A DNA stretch of 64,000 bases from a virus (IMGVR_UViG_3300035211_000050:1-64000); one strand, 5' to 3'. Counted from the first letter of the stretch, positions 40,322 through 49,996 are shown. The notes: generated by a model from the letters alone, not told the origin. Made by a program: numbers and translations.

Positions 40322-40361
40322 ACCAAGTAGATCTATAATAACTTATTAGGGAGAGATAATT

Positions 40362-40700
40362 ATGGGTGATAGACCAGATTTGGCAGCACCAAGAAAGTTA
40401 GGTGAAAAAGAAGAAGTAGTTTTTGGTAATACTGATATCAATCATCCAAAAGTTGATATTACTTTATCAAAAAAAGAATCAAATCCTTTAGCAGAACAAA
40501 TTGGAGGAGGTCATTATAAAGGTTTTACTATCCAGCCAGTTGAGTTCATTACAAAGAATAATCTCAGCTTTCTCCAGGGATGTATTATCAAAAGAATTTG
40601 CCGTTATAATCTTAAAGGAACTCCTTTAGAGGATCTTCAAAAGATTAAACATGAAGTTGATCTTTTAATTGAACTAGATGGATTGGAGAGAAACTTATGA
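40362..40700 (+). CDS. DUF3310 protein, 112 aa
   Basis: The motif IGGGHYKGFTIQPVEFI, then FLQGCIIKRICRYNLKG and DLQKIKHEVDLLIEL, defines the DUF3310 family found near nucleotide-metabolism genes in phages. The first 45 residues are a variable, charged extension. Overlaps the thyX start. Confidence 0.75.
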   Translation: MGDRPDLAAPRKLGEKEEVVFGNTDINHPKVDITLSKKESNPLAEQIGGGHYKGFTIQPVEFITKNNLSFLQGCIIKRICRYNLKGTPLEDLQKIKHEVDLLIELDGLERNL

Positions 40701-41380
40701 TATTAATAAAACCAAGTTTTGAAATTTTGAAAATAATGTGTAACTATATAGATCTTGATCAAATGATAAAAGAAGATCCATTACAATTAATAGAGTATGC
40801 AGGCAGGACTTGCTACAAATCAGAAGATAAAATAACTCCAGACTCTGCTAAAGATTTTGTAAAAAGAATTCTCAAGAGTGGCCATGAATCAGTAATTGAA
40901 CACTCTGCAATGACAGTCAAAGTCATCTGTGATCGCGGTGTAACTCATGAAATTGTTCGTCATAGGATAGGATCTTATTCTCAGGAAAGTACAAGATATG
41001 TGAATTATAAAGGAGGATGTACCTTTGTGATTCCACCTTGGATAAAAACAATTATTTCTGGACAATTCAAAATTAAGTCTACTATGAAACTAACAAATTG
41101 TAATGATGCTACAGAACAATGGTTTAATGCTATGTTATATGCAGAAGCTGCTTATACAAGATTATTAGATGAAGGTTGGACTCCACAACAAGCCCGTTCA
41201 GTCCTTCCCAATTCAACCAAGACTGAAATAGTCATAACATATAACTTTCGTGAGTGGAGGCATTTCTTCAAATTAAGAACATCAAATGCTGCACATCCAC
41301 AGATGCAAGAAATTGCCAGACCATTACTTGATAAGTGTAAAGAATTAATTCCAGTCATCTTTGATGACATTACATATTAA
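40697..41380 (+). CDS. thyX: Flavin-dependent thymidylate synthase, 227 aa
   Basis: Makes dTMP from dUMP with FAD and methylenetetrahydrofolate. The signature RHRIGSYSQESTRY starts at residue 88; LPNSTKTEIVITYNFREW and RTSNAAHPQMQEIA complete the active site. Length is normal. ATG overlaps the previous stop. Works with the deoxyribonucleotidase and polymerase. Confidence 0.95.
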   Translation: MILIKPSFEILKIMCNYIDLDQMIKEDPLQLIEYAGRTCYKSEDKITPDSAKDFVKRILKSGHESVIEHSAMTVKVICDRGVTHEIVRHRIGSYSQESTRYVNYKGGCTFVIPPWIKTIISGQFKIKSTMKLTNCNDATEQWFNAMLYAEAAYTRLLDEGWTPQQARSVLPNSTKTEIVITYNFREWRHFFKLRTSNAAHPQMQEIARPLLDKCKELIPVIFDDITY

Positions 41381-41483
41381 TCCTATGGCTATTCTTTTTG
41401 ATTCGTTAGTCTTATTTATTGTTATCAATAGCAAATAGAAGCATATACGATCTATAAGGTTTAGCCTTGTAAAGGAGACAGGC

Positions 41484-41720
41484 ATGGCAAGACAAGCTAA
41501 TGGATATTGCGTAAGATGTAAAAAAGATTTTACAACTGTAATTCCTTCTGATGCTTCAATACCAGACCTTTGCAGTGATTGTCAACAAAAGGCACAAGAT
41601 GAAGAAAGAAAAATTTATTTTCTTCAATTGGATAAAATGCCCATAGAAAATCGGTTAAGAAGAATCGAGGAATGGCTTTATGATTATCAACCTTCTATCG
41701 ATATAAAGCAAAAGTTTTAA
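41484..41720 (+). CDS. Small zinc-ribbon protein, 78 aa
   Basis: CVRCKKDF and CSDCQQKA, then a helical half. AAAGGAGA upstream. Function unknown. Confidence 0.55.
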   Translation: MARQANGYCVRCKKDFTTVIPSDASIPDLCSDCQQKAQDEERKIYFLQLDKMPIENRLRRIEEWLYDYQPSIDIKQKF

Positions 41721-41736
41721 TCTTAAGGAGACTCAA

Positions 41737-42027
41737 ATGAAGAAGAAAAAAATATTTCAAATTTTAATAATCATTATCTTTTTTGTTATTTTTTCAGCGA
41801 ATACATATTCTGAGGAGGCTACTACAGAAGTAATCACAAGCAAGCAGTTACTCGAAGCTCAGATTATGGCTAGCCAGGAAAAGCTTCAAAGACTGCAAAT
41901 AGAATTTGAATTGACAAAACAGAATTTAAATATCTTGCAAAGCAGATATAAGCAGGAGCTGAAAAAAGAAGAAGATAAAAAGAATGCAGAGAATGAAAAG
42001 AAAGATAAAAAGAAAAAGAAGAAATAA
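41737..42027 (+). CDS. Exported or anchored coiled-coil protein, 96 aa
   Basis: Basic tip (MKKKK), hydrophobic helix (IIIIFFVIFSANTYS) and then a long coiled coil ending in a Lys-rich run. Could be a cleaved signal peptide or an inner-membrane anchor; the layout resembles i-spanins. It lies beside, but on the opposite strand to, the lysis genes. AAGGAG upstream. Confidence 0.5.
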   Translation: MKKKKIFQILIIIIFFVIFSANTYSEEATTEVITSKQLLEAQIMASQEKLQRLQIEFELTKQNLNILQSRYKQELKKEEDKKNAENEKKDKKKKKK

Positions 42028-42032
42028 TATAA

Positions 42033-42061
42033 TGGCTGGAAGATATCATTTCCTCCAGCCA
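42033..42061. terminator. Bidirectional terminator between convergent arms
   Basis: TGGCTGGA pairs perfectly with TCCAGCCA over a 13-base loop, 5 bases past the last rightward stop and 20 before the last leftward stop. Confidence 0.6.
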
Positions 42062-42081
42062 ATAAAATTTAATTAAAATAC

Positions 42082-42297
42082 TTATTTTTCAGGTTTTTCT
42101 TTCTCGTCAATCTTTGATTGTGTATCATGGGAAGATGGCCTGATGAACTCAAGAGCATTATTAAAAACCATATAAATTTTCATCAATACTTTAATTTTAA
42201 ATTGGTTTGAAATACTTTTAAGCATTATCAAGAAGATTCCCATAGCCAGCCAGTTTCCATCTATAAATTCTTTTACTGGAATATCTAATGAAATCAT
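42082..42297 (-). CDS. Membrane protein, holin candidate, 71 aa
   Basis: One hydrophobic stretch (WLAMGIFLIMLKSISNQF) followed by a charged C-terminus (KIDEKEKPEK). AGGAGC upstream. Last gene of the leftward arm and near the endopeptidase, so a lysis role is possible but unproven. Confidence 0.45.
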   Translation of the reverse strand: MISLDIPVKEFIDGNWLAMGIFLIMLKSISNQFKIKVLMKIYMVFNNALEFIRPSSHDTQSKIDEKEKPEK

Positions 42298-42306
42298 AAC
42301 AAGCTC

Positions 42307-42465
42307 CTATTTAAAAAACTCTTCTGGGTCCTTGTCAATAAAAAGTGCCCTGACATCTTCCACTGTAATTTCTTTTTCCTGCATGGCATTAGCAATGGAA
42401 ATAATCGCTGTTGGGCCGTACTTTAAAACACTGATGATAATTTCTAATATTAATGCTTCAGTCAT
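42307..42465 (-). CDS. Small hypothetical protein, 52 aa
   Basis: ATG at 42465 with AAAGGAG upstream, stop at 42307. N-terminal hydrophobic helix (ALILEIIISVLKYGPTAIIS) and an acidic end (VRALFIDKDPEEFFK). Possibly membrane associated; overlaps the lipoprotein gene end. Confidence 0.5.
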   Translation of the reverse strand: MTEALILEIIISVLKYGPTAIISIANAMQEKEITVEDVRALFIDKDPEEFFK

Positions 42466-42842
42466 TTTGAATCTCCTTTGTCCACATAAGGTTCAACAAG
42501 CTGAAGAAGTTCAGTTAATAGCACAGTGGTTCTTGTCAAATTAACAAGATAATCCTTTTCCTTTGCAATCTCTTCAGATTGTTTGTAAAGAAGAAAAGCT
42601 TCTACGGTAAGATTATGTGCTTTTCTATACTCCCTCGCCTTTGCCACGATTTCATCCTTCACGGCCTCTGGAACTTTACCTTGCTTGTAAAGGTCTCCAA
42701 TAATTGACAACGTTGTTTCATATGTTGTCTGACTAATTGCCAATGTTGAATAAGTAGTCTGCTCCATTTTACTGGCACAACCAGACAATAAAATCATTAA
42801 CATAATAAAACTGGCCAAGTTAAAATATTTAATTCTCCTCAT
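42462..42842 (-). CDS. Lipoprotein, 126 aa
   Basis: Signal with lipobox LLSGC predicts lipidation of the cysteine and outer-membrane anchoring, followed by helical segments. In the lysis region, so an outer-membrane spanin or other envelope role is possible. AGGAGA upstream. Confidence 0.6.
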   Translation of the reverse strand: MRRIKYFNLASFIMLMILLSGCASKMEQTTYSTLAISQTTYETTLSIIGDLYKQGKVPEAVKDEIVAKAREYRKAHNLTVEAFLLYKQSEEIAKEKDYLVNLTRTTVLLTELLQLVEPYVDKGDSK

Positions 42843-42864
42843 AACTATCTCCTATAATTAAAGA

Positions 42865-43278
42865 TTAACTCCAAAAGAAAACATGTCTCTTTATCCAGGC
42901 AATAATTCTCTCATACCATTTTAAATGTGCTGGCGGTGCTGGAGCAACTCTTGTATCAAAATGCTTTGTAACTTCATTTGAGTAATCAGATTCAAGACCT
43001 GATGTATCAAAAGCTGTAACTACCCAATAAAAATCAGATTCAGCATCATCAGGCACATTTAATTCACTTTGATAATTAGTTACAAGACCTAAAACTGCTG
43101 CTGGAGTTTCATAATTACCTGACTCTGTACTTATGTAAACTTTATATCCAGCAAGATCAGGTTCAGAATTAGCATCCCATGTCAGAGTATATCCTTTTAC
43201 TTCTGCATAACTGCTGCAACACATGGAAAATAATAAACCTATTGTAAACAATAAAACTTTAAAAATACTTTTCTTCAT
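42865..43278 (-). CDS. Secreted fibronectin type III-like protein, 137 aa
   Basis: Signal peptide (KVLLFTIGLLFSMCCSSYA) then one Fn3-like beta sandwich (LTWDANSEPDLAGYKVYIST; FYWVVTAFDTSGLESDYSNE) and a basic, aromatic C-terminal helix. Exported carbohydrate- or protein-binding protein; unusual in a phage lysis cluster. Confidence 0.6.
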   Translation of the reverse strand: MKKSIFKVLLFTIGLLFSMCCSSYAEVKGYTLTWDANSEPDLAGYKVYISTESGNYETPAAVLGLVTNYQSELNVPDDAESDFYWVVTAFDTSGLESDYSNEVTKHFDTRVAPAPPAHLKWYERIIAWIKRHVFFWS

Positions 43279-43293
43279 AATTTTCTCCTTTAA

Positions 43294-43644
43294 TTAATAT
43301 GGCCAAAGAACTTCTTGAGGATTCTCAAACCTGCTACCTAAATGAATGAATGTCTTTGCAACACCAATACGTCTAAATCCTACCTTGAAAGCCGCCTGTA
43401 ATATTTTAAAACGTAACGAAGAATTTCTACAACTAATATCAATACCTTCTCCAGTTAAATGATCAGATGTCTCTTTACCTCCTTCCTTCTTATTATGCTC
43501 CTCACATCTACAGGCAGAGTTAACTATTAATGGCTGGCCTACAGTATAGCGTAGAAAATTTATTCGCTCTAAAAAATCTTCTTCAATATTATAAAGGCCA
43601 CAGCAAGGACATTTTAATTCATCTTCTGTAAAATAACTTTTCAT
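43294..43644 (-). CDS. Peptidase M15-type endolysin, 116 aa
   Basis: L,D- or D,D-peptidase that cuts peptidoglycan cross-links. SACRCEEHNKKEGG, SDHLTGEGIDIS and TFIHLGSRF hold the zinc ligands (His, Asp, His) of the M15_3 family. Length is typical of single-domain phage lysins. No signal peptide, so it needs a holin. Confidence 0.8.
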   Translation of the reverse strand: MKSYFTEDELKCPCCGLYNIEEDFLERINFLRYTVGQPLIVNSACRCEEHNKKEGGKETSDHLTGEGIDISCRNSSLRFKILQAAFKVGFRRIGVAKTFIHLGSRFENPQEVLWPY

Positions 43645-43646
43645 GA

Positions 43647-43808
43647 TTATCGATCCTGTAATCTTTTAATGTTTGCAGATGCATTATTACACAAGTCAGG
43701 TATCTTACTCTTATTTTCTTGATAAGCAATAAGAATAGCTTTTAAGACTGCCTGAAACATATCAAATAAACTATCTATATCATAATCTTTCTTTACAGTA
43801 TTTTCCAT
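43647..43808 (-). CDS. Small hypothetical protein, 53 aa
   Basis: ATG at 43808 with GAGGT upstream; stop at 43647. Helical (IDSLFDMFQAVLKAILIAYQ). Fills the gap between the lysin and the next gene. Function unknown. Confidence 0.5.
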   Translation of the reverse strand: MENTVKKDYDIDSLFDMFQAVLKAILIAYQENKSKIPDLCNNASANIKRLQDR

Positions 43809-43816
43809 TATACACC

Positions 43817-44077
43817 TCATTTAAAAAGGCCAGATAGATAACCTCCTATTACACCAGTCATTCCAGCAAAACCTTTATCTGTTAATCTTCGCTTGTCAAC
43901 CTTCTTATCAATTGAATTAATCTTTTCTGTACAAGCACAAACCTGAGCTTCAAACTTTGAATTTAAAGTGTCAATAGAACTACTGATATTATCCAACATA
44001 TCAAAAGTAAGAGCTGATTTAGTTTTTTCATCTGCATCAACATAAGTTTCTTTTTTTATTCCATGGTCATTTCCCAC
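43817..44077 (-). CDS. Coiled-coil protein with hydrophobic end, 86 aa
   Basis: Central coiled coil (MLDNISSSIDTLNSKFEAQV) and a C-terminal GFAGMTGVIGGYLSGLF that might insert in membrane. Possible lysis accessory; function unknown. Confidence 0.5.
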   Translation of the reverse strand: MGNDHGIKKETYVDADEKTKSALTFDMLDNISSSIDTLNSKFEAQVCACTEKINSIDKKVDKRRLTDKGFAGMTGVIGGYLSGLFK

Positions 44078-44109
44078 AACATTTCTCCCTCAAAAAATGT
44101 TAAATAATA

Positions 44110-47100
44110 TTACTTTTCAATTGAGTTAAAATAATTCTGTCTTAATTGTTTTTGTCGCTCTTTTAACTGACCAATTCTCTTTCTTACGCTTGTAGTTTGC
44201 TTAAGCTTTTCTAACCTATTGATTAATGTAGTTATACTGTTTATAGAACTTGCAAAACCCTCATAATGTTTCATCTGCCTAAATTCTGTAATGTTATCTT
44301 TAATAAAACCTCTCTTGTCTTCTGCTTTATCAAAAGAACTCTTAAATTTTCTAAACTTCTTTCCGGCATCTTTAAAGTCCTGTTCTTCTATAGATGGCCG
44401 ATATTCACTTCCTCGCCCAACATGCCAGTAAAGAAGCTTGCCAATAAATGGTAATGATTCTAAAAGCCTAGAATTTTCAACATCAAATATCTCACCACTC
44501 ATTACATCTTTACTTAAGGCATTTACAAATTTAACTGGAGGTAAAATCATCTGACTTATAGCTGTACCAATTCCTTCTCTTCTTGCCTGCATTCTGACGA
44601 ATCTATTTGCGCCTCCCATAGTTAGAAAGTTTTCAATTACATTATCACTAAACTTAATATCCTTTCCTAACATAAAGTCTTTTATTTCATCTGCGCCGGC
44701 ATTAGCTAAAGTAAGCAAACCCATTAATTTAACCATATTGCCCATTGCTCTTAACTTCTGATTAGCATTACCTCTCTTAAGATCACGCCAAACTTCATTA
44801 CGAAATACATCAAATTGTTTTATCGTATATGTTTTTAGCATATACAAAATTCTCCAATTCCCCCCTTTAAGATAATACTCTGGCATTTCAGAAAGTGCTA
44901 CTGGCTGGAAATCTAACAATCTTGAATACAATAGCATCTTGACATTCTCTGAAGGATTATCAGCTAATATATCATTAATAACTTCATTAGATTTACTTCC
45001 AAAAAGTGGTCTTATCTTTTTTAATAATTCTGCCCTACCTTCTTCTGAACTGGCCTGACGTTTGAAAGCATCAAAAGCATTATTAATCAGAACCTCTTTA
45101 CCAATAGAATCAATTTTTTCAAGCCCTGTATATTTGAACACTTTAGAAACTAGATTACTTAAAGAATCAAAGTCAGCAAATTCTTGTGCCATTCTTTCAA
45201 TACCTAAATCCTCTTTAGTAATTTTTGAATTCTTAAATATTGCATTCGTTAAATTTTTTACATTGCTTGGTAAATTTCTAGGGTCAAAAATATTCCCTAC
45301 ATACATAGCCCAGGCAAGATCACCTACCTGAGTTACAGCAGCTACTGGATTACCCATAACATCAATATAAGCAATATTCTTATACGCATGAACAATCCCA
45401 GTTGTGCCTCTCTCATGAAATCTAGATTCAAGAATATCACGAACTGCCTGCTCATCTTTCTTATGTAACTTTCCATCAAGCATCAAATCATTAATATATA
45501 CACCAATATTTTCTGTATAATCTCTTTGGTTCTTATACTTCTCAATGGCAGCATCATAATCTCTGATGTTCTCTTCAAGTAAATCCATTCTAGCTATATG
45601 AGCATCAGCCAATGCTTGCTGTGCCTCATCTAAAATTGGTTCACTATTTTCAAAACCAGACAGCTTTTCAAGCTTAATTAATTCCGTTTGTGCTAATGAT
45701 CTTTTTTGTTTTAATCGAGAAATTCGTTCAGGAACTTTACCAAAGAATCTTCGAGCTTCTATCTTCTTAGTCATTGAATAAAGATATTGCATTAAAGCAG
45801 CATCAGAATCCATATAAAACTTTGCATATTCTTCTGGAATAGTCTCAAATACTCTACTCTGAATATTGCCAGGCCCAGCAATTCCTTTATACGTACCAAG
45901 AATAATATTACTAATAATATCTGCACGAACATCTGGATATCTATAATTAAACTCAGATACAGTTATTCCAAGCTTATCTGCTTTAGCTTTAATAGCTTCT
46001 GTAAAGACAGGCCGCTTAGAAATCTCTTGAGTTGCTTGCAAGAAGCCTTCCTGATCTTTTAGAATACGAGGCCAATAGTCTTCAATAAAACCTACATCAA
46101 GACCAACATCAATGGCATCCTGCCTGATTTGATTTAAGACTTCTCGTGTTTTATTATAAGAATCTAAGATATCATACTTTTCAGCAAGTTGAGTAATCTT
46201 TCCTAAATCAGAATTCTTACGTGCCCAATCCCAGGCAGACTTATCTTCTATTGACATTTCCTTTTTAGCTTTTTTCATCATTGGATATGCATTATTCAAG
46301 GCACTAGTAATTTTCATACTTGTGACAAAATCCAATTTACGAAGCTTATTAGATATGTCTTCTAAACCAATATTTTTAAGTCTAGTAGATACAGGCGTAA
46401 GACTTTTGTCAGTCATTAATTTCATATCAGATAATTTCATTCGTAATGACTGACCAATCTTTTTTAAGATATTTGATTTCTGTTGATAGATTTCATTATA
46501 CTGTTCATCTGAAAGTTTCTGTTCAGGCAGAGGCTCACGAGTTTCAAACATCGGAAGATTAGATTGCTCTTCAATGCCTGATTCTCTTTCAAATATTTTT
46601 CCACTCTCAGCTTCTCTAGCCAAGCCAGTCGCAGTCTGAGCTTCTGGATTACCAGTAAGAAATCTCTTACCTGTTAAGTAAAGTTGGTTAAAGAAGTCCA
46701 TGATTTTTTGAATCATTTTATTAAAAGTAGAATTGTTACGATAAGATTCTCTATCTTTCATTATTCGAGCAAACATCTTTGCACGATTTTCACGCATTGC
46801 CTGAATAGAATCTTTGTGCTTACTTGGAGTAAATCCTAACTTGCCGGCCTTTCTTAATTTATTAAACTCTCTATTCAGTGCGGCATCATCCTCTTTTGTA
46901 ATCATTCCAAGATTATCAAGCACATGTTTATTTTCATGCCAGAGAGTTTCATTGTCTGCAAAATTGGCATCGAGCATAATATTAGATCCTATTGTAACTC
47001 CTAGAATCTTTCCATCTTCTGACATCTCGCCTGATTGGATGGCCATTTCAATAAAATCATTTCCGGCATCTTTAATATTTTGAATGGTAAGTCCGCTACC

Positions 47101-47703
47101 ATTTTTGAATCTCACAGCTATTGTATTGTCACTATCAATAAAAACATTCTGATTAGGAAACATCTTTTTAATTTCGTTAATATCTAATCCTTGATCAGGC
47201 GCTTGATTTTCACGAATTTCCATATTAAATCTTTCAGGATTTTCCTTAGCTTCAATAACTTCACGCATAAATTGAGCTTGAGTAGTAACTTCTTGAAACT
47301 GATCCATTAACTCAAACTTTTTAGCTTTATCAGATTCTTCTGAAGCTTGACTATAAATAGTATCTGCTTCTTGTAATAATTGATCTCTACGATTTTGAAC
47401 TTCTTCAAGCTGTTCAGGAGTAGCAATCTTTGAAAATTCTACAGCATCAACAGTATTTTTAAGTTCAGGAATATTTATTTCTTCAACAATCTCTTCTGGA
47501 ATAACTGCGCCAGCTTCTGTAGCTTTATTAATTATATCTTGCTGTTCTTCTAATAAAGAATTAAAATGTCCATCAACTGCAAAGACTTCTGCCTGATGTC
47601 CACTATAACCATTATCATTAAGTTCTTTAAGTAAGGCTTTAATAGCAACATTATCTGCTGGATCAATTTTGTGTAGTCTCAAACAATTTGCAAGAGGTTT
47701 CAT
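44110..47703 (-). CDS. Giant virion protein with metallopeptidase motif, 1197 aa
   Basis: Probably an ejection or internal virion protein. Residues 235-320 form a zinc peptidase-like unit: HENKH at 256-260 (HExxH) and a third ligand candidate E305 in RENRAKMFARIM. Coiled coils flank it. The later part (GNPVAAVTQVGDLAWAMYVG and following) resembles the LPD38-type region of phage polyvalent proteins. Could trim the cell wall or a head protein during DNA entry. Confidence 0.6.
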   Translation of the reverse strand: MKPLANCLRLHKIDPADNVAIKALLKELNDNGYSGHQAEVFAVDGHFNSLLEEQQDIINKATEAGAVIPEEIVEEINIPELKNTVDAVEFSKIATPEQLEEVQNRRDQLLQEADTIYSQASEESDKAKKFELMDQFQEVTTQAQFMREVIEAKENPERFNMEIRENQAPDQGLDINEIKKMFPNQNVFIDSDNTIAVRFKNGSGLTIQNIKDAGNDFIEMAIQSGEMSEDGKILGVTIGSNIMLDANFADNETLWHENKHVLDNLGMITKEDDAALNREFNKLRKAGKLGFTPSKHKDSIQAMRENRAKMFARIMKDRESYRNNSTFNKMIQKIMDFFNQLYLTGKRFLTGNPEAQTATGLAREAESGKIFERESGIEEQSNLPMFETREPLPEQKLSDEQYNEIYQQKSNILKKIGQSLRMKLSDMKLMTDKSLTPVSTRLKNIGLEDISNKLRKLDFVTSMKITSALNNAYPMMKKAKKEMSIEDKSAWDWARKNSDLGKITQLAEKYDILDSYNKTREVLNQIRQDAIDVGLDVGFIEDYWPRILKDQEGFLQATQEISKRPVFTEAIKAKADKLGITVSEFNYRYPDVRADIISNIILGTYKGIAGPGNIQSRVFETIPEEYAKFYMDSDAALMQYLYSMTKKIEARRFFGKVPERISRLKQKRSLAQTELIKLEKLSGFENSEPILDEAQQALADAHIARMDLLEENIRDYDAAIEKYKNQRDYTENIGVYINDLMLDGKLHKKDEQAVRDILESRFHERGTTGIVHAYKNIAYIDVMGNPVAAVTQVGDLAWAMYVGNIFDPRNLPSNVKNLTNAIFKNSKITKEDLGIERMAQEFADFDSLSNLVSKVFKYTGLEKIDSIGKEVLINNAFDAFKRQASSEEGRAELLKKIRPLFGSKSNEVINDILADNPSENVKMLLYSRLLDFQPVALSEMPEYYLKGGNWRILYMLKTYTIKQFDVFRNEVWRDLKRGNANQKLRAMGNMVKLMGLLTLANAGADEIKDFMLGKDIKFSDNVIENFLTMGGANRFVRMQARREGIGTAISQMILPPVKFVNALSKDVMSGEIFDVENSRLLESLPFIGKLLYWHVGRGSEYRPSIEEQDFKDAGKKFRKFKSSFDKAEDKRGFIKDNITEFRQMKHYEGFASSINSITTLINRLEKLKQTTSVRKRIGQLKERQKQLRQNYFNSIEK

Positions 47704-48035
47704 TATATCATCCCCGAAAGTGTAAGTATTTCTAATATTTCAAACATTTCCTGATCTTCTTGTCTTAATAATTTATAATTATCTTTAGTTATTATTGGAT
47801 CATCCCACATACTCCAAGCACTCTGAGGATAATCAGCTGTACCATTTCCTCCACCACCACTTGAAGGAATAATTACTGGAGTACTTGGTTCTAATGGGTT
47901 TCCCCAAGAATATTCTTTCCATATATTATCAGACCAAGCAAATTCTTTCCAAGCCCAAGGTTGAGTTCTACTTCCCCAAGAAAGAGTTTTCCAGGTAAAA
48001 GTTTTCCAGGCAAGACCTTTCCAAGCATATCCCAT
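47703..48035 (-). CDS. Tryptophan-repeat protein, 110 aa
   Basis: Tryptophans at 5, 10, 15 and 20, then 27, 29, 34, 39 and 44, mostly every fifth residue (AWKGLAWKTFTWKTLSW). A Gly/Ser linker and a short acidic domain follow. Sits among tail genes. Periodic Trp suggests stacking on glycan or a short solenoid. Confidence 0.6.
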   Translation of the reverse strand: MGYAWKGLAWKTFTWKTLSWGSRTQPWAWKEFAWSDNIWKEYSWGNPLEPSTPVIIPSSGGGGNGTADYPQSAWSMWDDPIITKDNYKLLRQEDQEMFEILEILTLSGMI

Positions 48036-48587
48036 TTATACAGGTCCCCAAGGATCACCTTCAACACCAGTCCCTTCAACAGAAACTCCATTAATTTTTC
48101 CTACATCTACTTTTCCAGCCGTTAGATTAATAATTCCAGTAATAGCAGCCTGAATTTCTGCAGAGCTAAGATCATTCAATGCAGCAATCAAGGCTGGTAT
48201 TGTCGTTCCAGTATCTTCTAAAATAGCAGCAATTTCAGTATCAAGATAATTAAGAATAGATGTTTGATTTGTGGCTGTTGCAGGATCAGCTGGAAGATTA
48301 GTAGTCTTCTCATTAATAGCTTGTAAGATTCCAGCAACTTCAGCAGCACATGGAACATATTTCTCTCCTGCTGGTTGATTAGAACCTCCATAAGCACGAC
48401 CTGCATAATTCTCTGTGTTATCAGCAGCAGCATATGTATACTTATAAAATCCATCACCAACTTCTGACATAGCAACATCAGTAATCACAAGAGAATTATC
48501 TGACAAGTCTCTAATTCTAATTGTTGGAGATAACCCTGTTTTTGGTTCTCCATATTCAGTAAAGTATGCAACAAAAAGTAAAGCCAT
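48036..48587 (-). CDS. Tail-associated protein, 183 aa
   Basis: N-terminal beta domain (ISPTIRIRDL-like TGLSPTIRIRDL, GFYKYTYA) followed by EVAGILQAINEKTTNLPADP, a linker commonly found in fibre and baseplate proteins. Small Gly-rich end. Probably a structural component of the tail. Confidence 0.55.
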   Translation of the reverse strand: MALLFVAYFTEYGEPKTGLSPTIRIRDLSDNSLVITDVAMSEVGDGFYKYTYAAADNTENYAGRAYGGSNQPAGEKYVPCAAEVAGILQAINEKTTNLPADPATATNQTSILNYLDTEIAAILEDTGTTIPALIAALNDLSSAEIQAAITGIINLTAGKVDVGKINGVSVEGTGVEGDPWGPV

Positions 48588-48607
48588 TTTAGTTTCCTTA
48601 ATTTATA

Positions 48608-49996
48608 TTATTCGAAATAAGTATCTGCCTTCCTAAGTTTATTTGTATCTTCGATTATTTTTATTCTTTCACTCAATTCATTATTAATGATTATTTGTTC
48701 TTGCACTGCTTTAGTAAGAACTGATATCATAGCTCCAAGATCCCTTCCATCATTTCTTTGAGTAAATTCAGGCAATGTTGAATGATCTATATTTCCATTA
48801 ACACCTTTAATTTTAGATATTTCTACTAAAGCTTCACCTTCATAGAATGGTGTTCGGTCAGTAAATGAATCTGCTGAGACATCTCCAGAAAACCAAGCAT
48901 TACCATTTGCATAAAAAAGAACTAAATCATCATGACTATGTAAGCCAAAAGTAAGTGCATTACTTGCTGAATTATCTCCTGCATATTTAAATCCAATATA
49001 ACCAGAATTAGCATTTGCTTTTTCCTGACCAAACATATGAATTACTCTATTACCTGTTGTAAGATTTGGATGTAATGCTAGAGAAGCCCAACTAAATGTA
49101 GTATTTGCCGTTCCATTTAATGTTAATATTGGAGTAGCATCACCACCAAGTCCTGATGCTTCAACGTTACCTGTGAATACAGCACCTCCACTATCAAGCA
49201 ATCTGAACTCTTCTGTGCTTGTAAAATTATATAACTGTAAATATCCGGAAGTATTATTATATCCAACATATGCTTTATTAGCACCACTAACTTGTGAATA
49301 CACTCCAGCTGCAGTACTATTAATATAAACAGGCCCTGAAAATACAGAATGTCCATCATTCCAAAGAACTAATTGATCTGTTAGAGCTCCACCTCCAGAA
49401 CTTGTTCTAAGATGTATTTTACCTTCGTAAGAAGATCCTCCTATTGAATCCAAATAAGTATCTACATAAGGATAATTATACACTGTAGATAACTTTGACA
49501 TATAATCTTGACCTGAACCTGCAGATAATCCTAGAAAACCATTTGAAGAATATAGATTTTTTGTTAATACAATATCTCCATCAGACTCAATCTGCATTGC
49601 ATCAGTATCAGACGCAGAACCAATATAACCATCATCAGGAATTATAAGATTACCTGTTAATGATAAATTATTAAATGTTGGATTGGCATCAGTAGTAAGA
49701 TCTTGATTAAGAACACTAGCTGACTCAACTGTTAGAGATCCTGAAAGAGTAATTGTCTGACTTTGAATTGTCACAAGATTACTTAAAGAAATAATTGCAT
49801 CCTCTATTGTAGCTTTTGTAGTAGCATCAATATTATCAAGACCATTTAGATAACTATCCCCTTGCATATCGAGAACAGTAACATCAATAGCATCAGCAGT
49901 TTTACCTTCACGAACAAGTTGTCCATCTGCAGCAAATGTAACAGATGAAAACAATAACAGAGTACTAATAAGTCCTACTAATTTCTTTGCAAACAT
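48608..49996 (-). CDS. Tail fibre-like protein with signal peptide, 462 aa
   Basis: Beta-rich, Gly/Ser/Thr-rich body (LTGNLIIPDDGYIGSASDTD, then LHLRTSSGGG-like repeats) with a C-terminal coiled coil (AVQEQIIINNELSERIKIIE) like the chaperone-linked ends of fibres. The first 22 residues (KKLVGLISTLLLFSSVTFA) form a textbook Sec signal, odd for a virion fibre. GGAGAGG upstream. Confidence 0.6.
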   Translation of the reverse strand: MFAKKLVGLISTLLLFSSVTFAADGQLVREGKTADAIDVTVLDMQGDSYLNGLDNIDATTKATIEDAIISLSNLVTIQSQTITLSGSLTVESASVLNQDLTTDANPTFNNLSLTGNLIIPDDGYIGSASDTDAMQIESDGDIVLTKNLYSSNGFLGLSAGSGQDYMSKLSTVYNYPYVDTYLDSIGGSSYEGKIHLRTSSGGGALTDQLVLWNDGHSVFSGPVYINSTAAGVYSQVSGANKAYVGYNNTSGYLQLYNFTSTEEFRLLDSGGAVFTGNVEASGLGGDATPILTLNGTANTTFSWASLALHPNLTTGNRVIHMFGQEKANANSGYIGFKYAGDNSASNALTFGLHSHDDLVLFYANGNAWFSGDVSADSFTDRTPFYEGEALVEISKIKGVNGNIDHSTLPEFTQRNDGRDLGAMISVLTKAVQEQIIINNELSERIKIIEDTNKLRKADTYFE

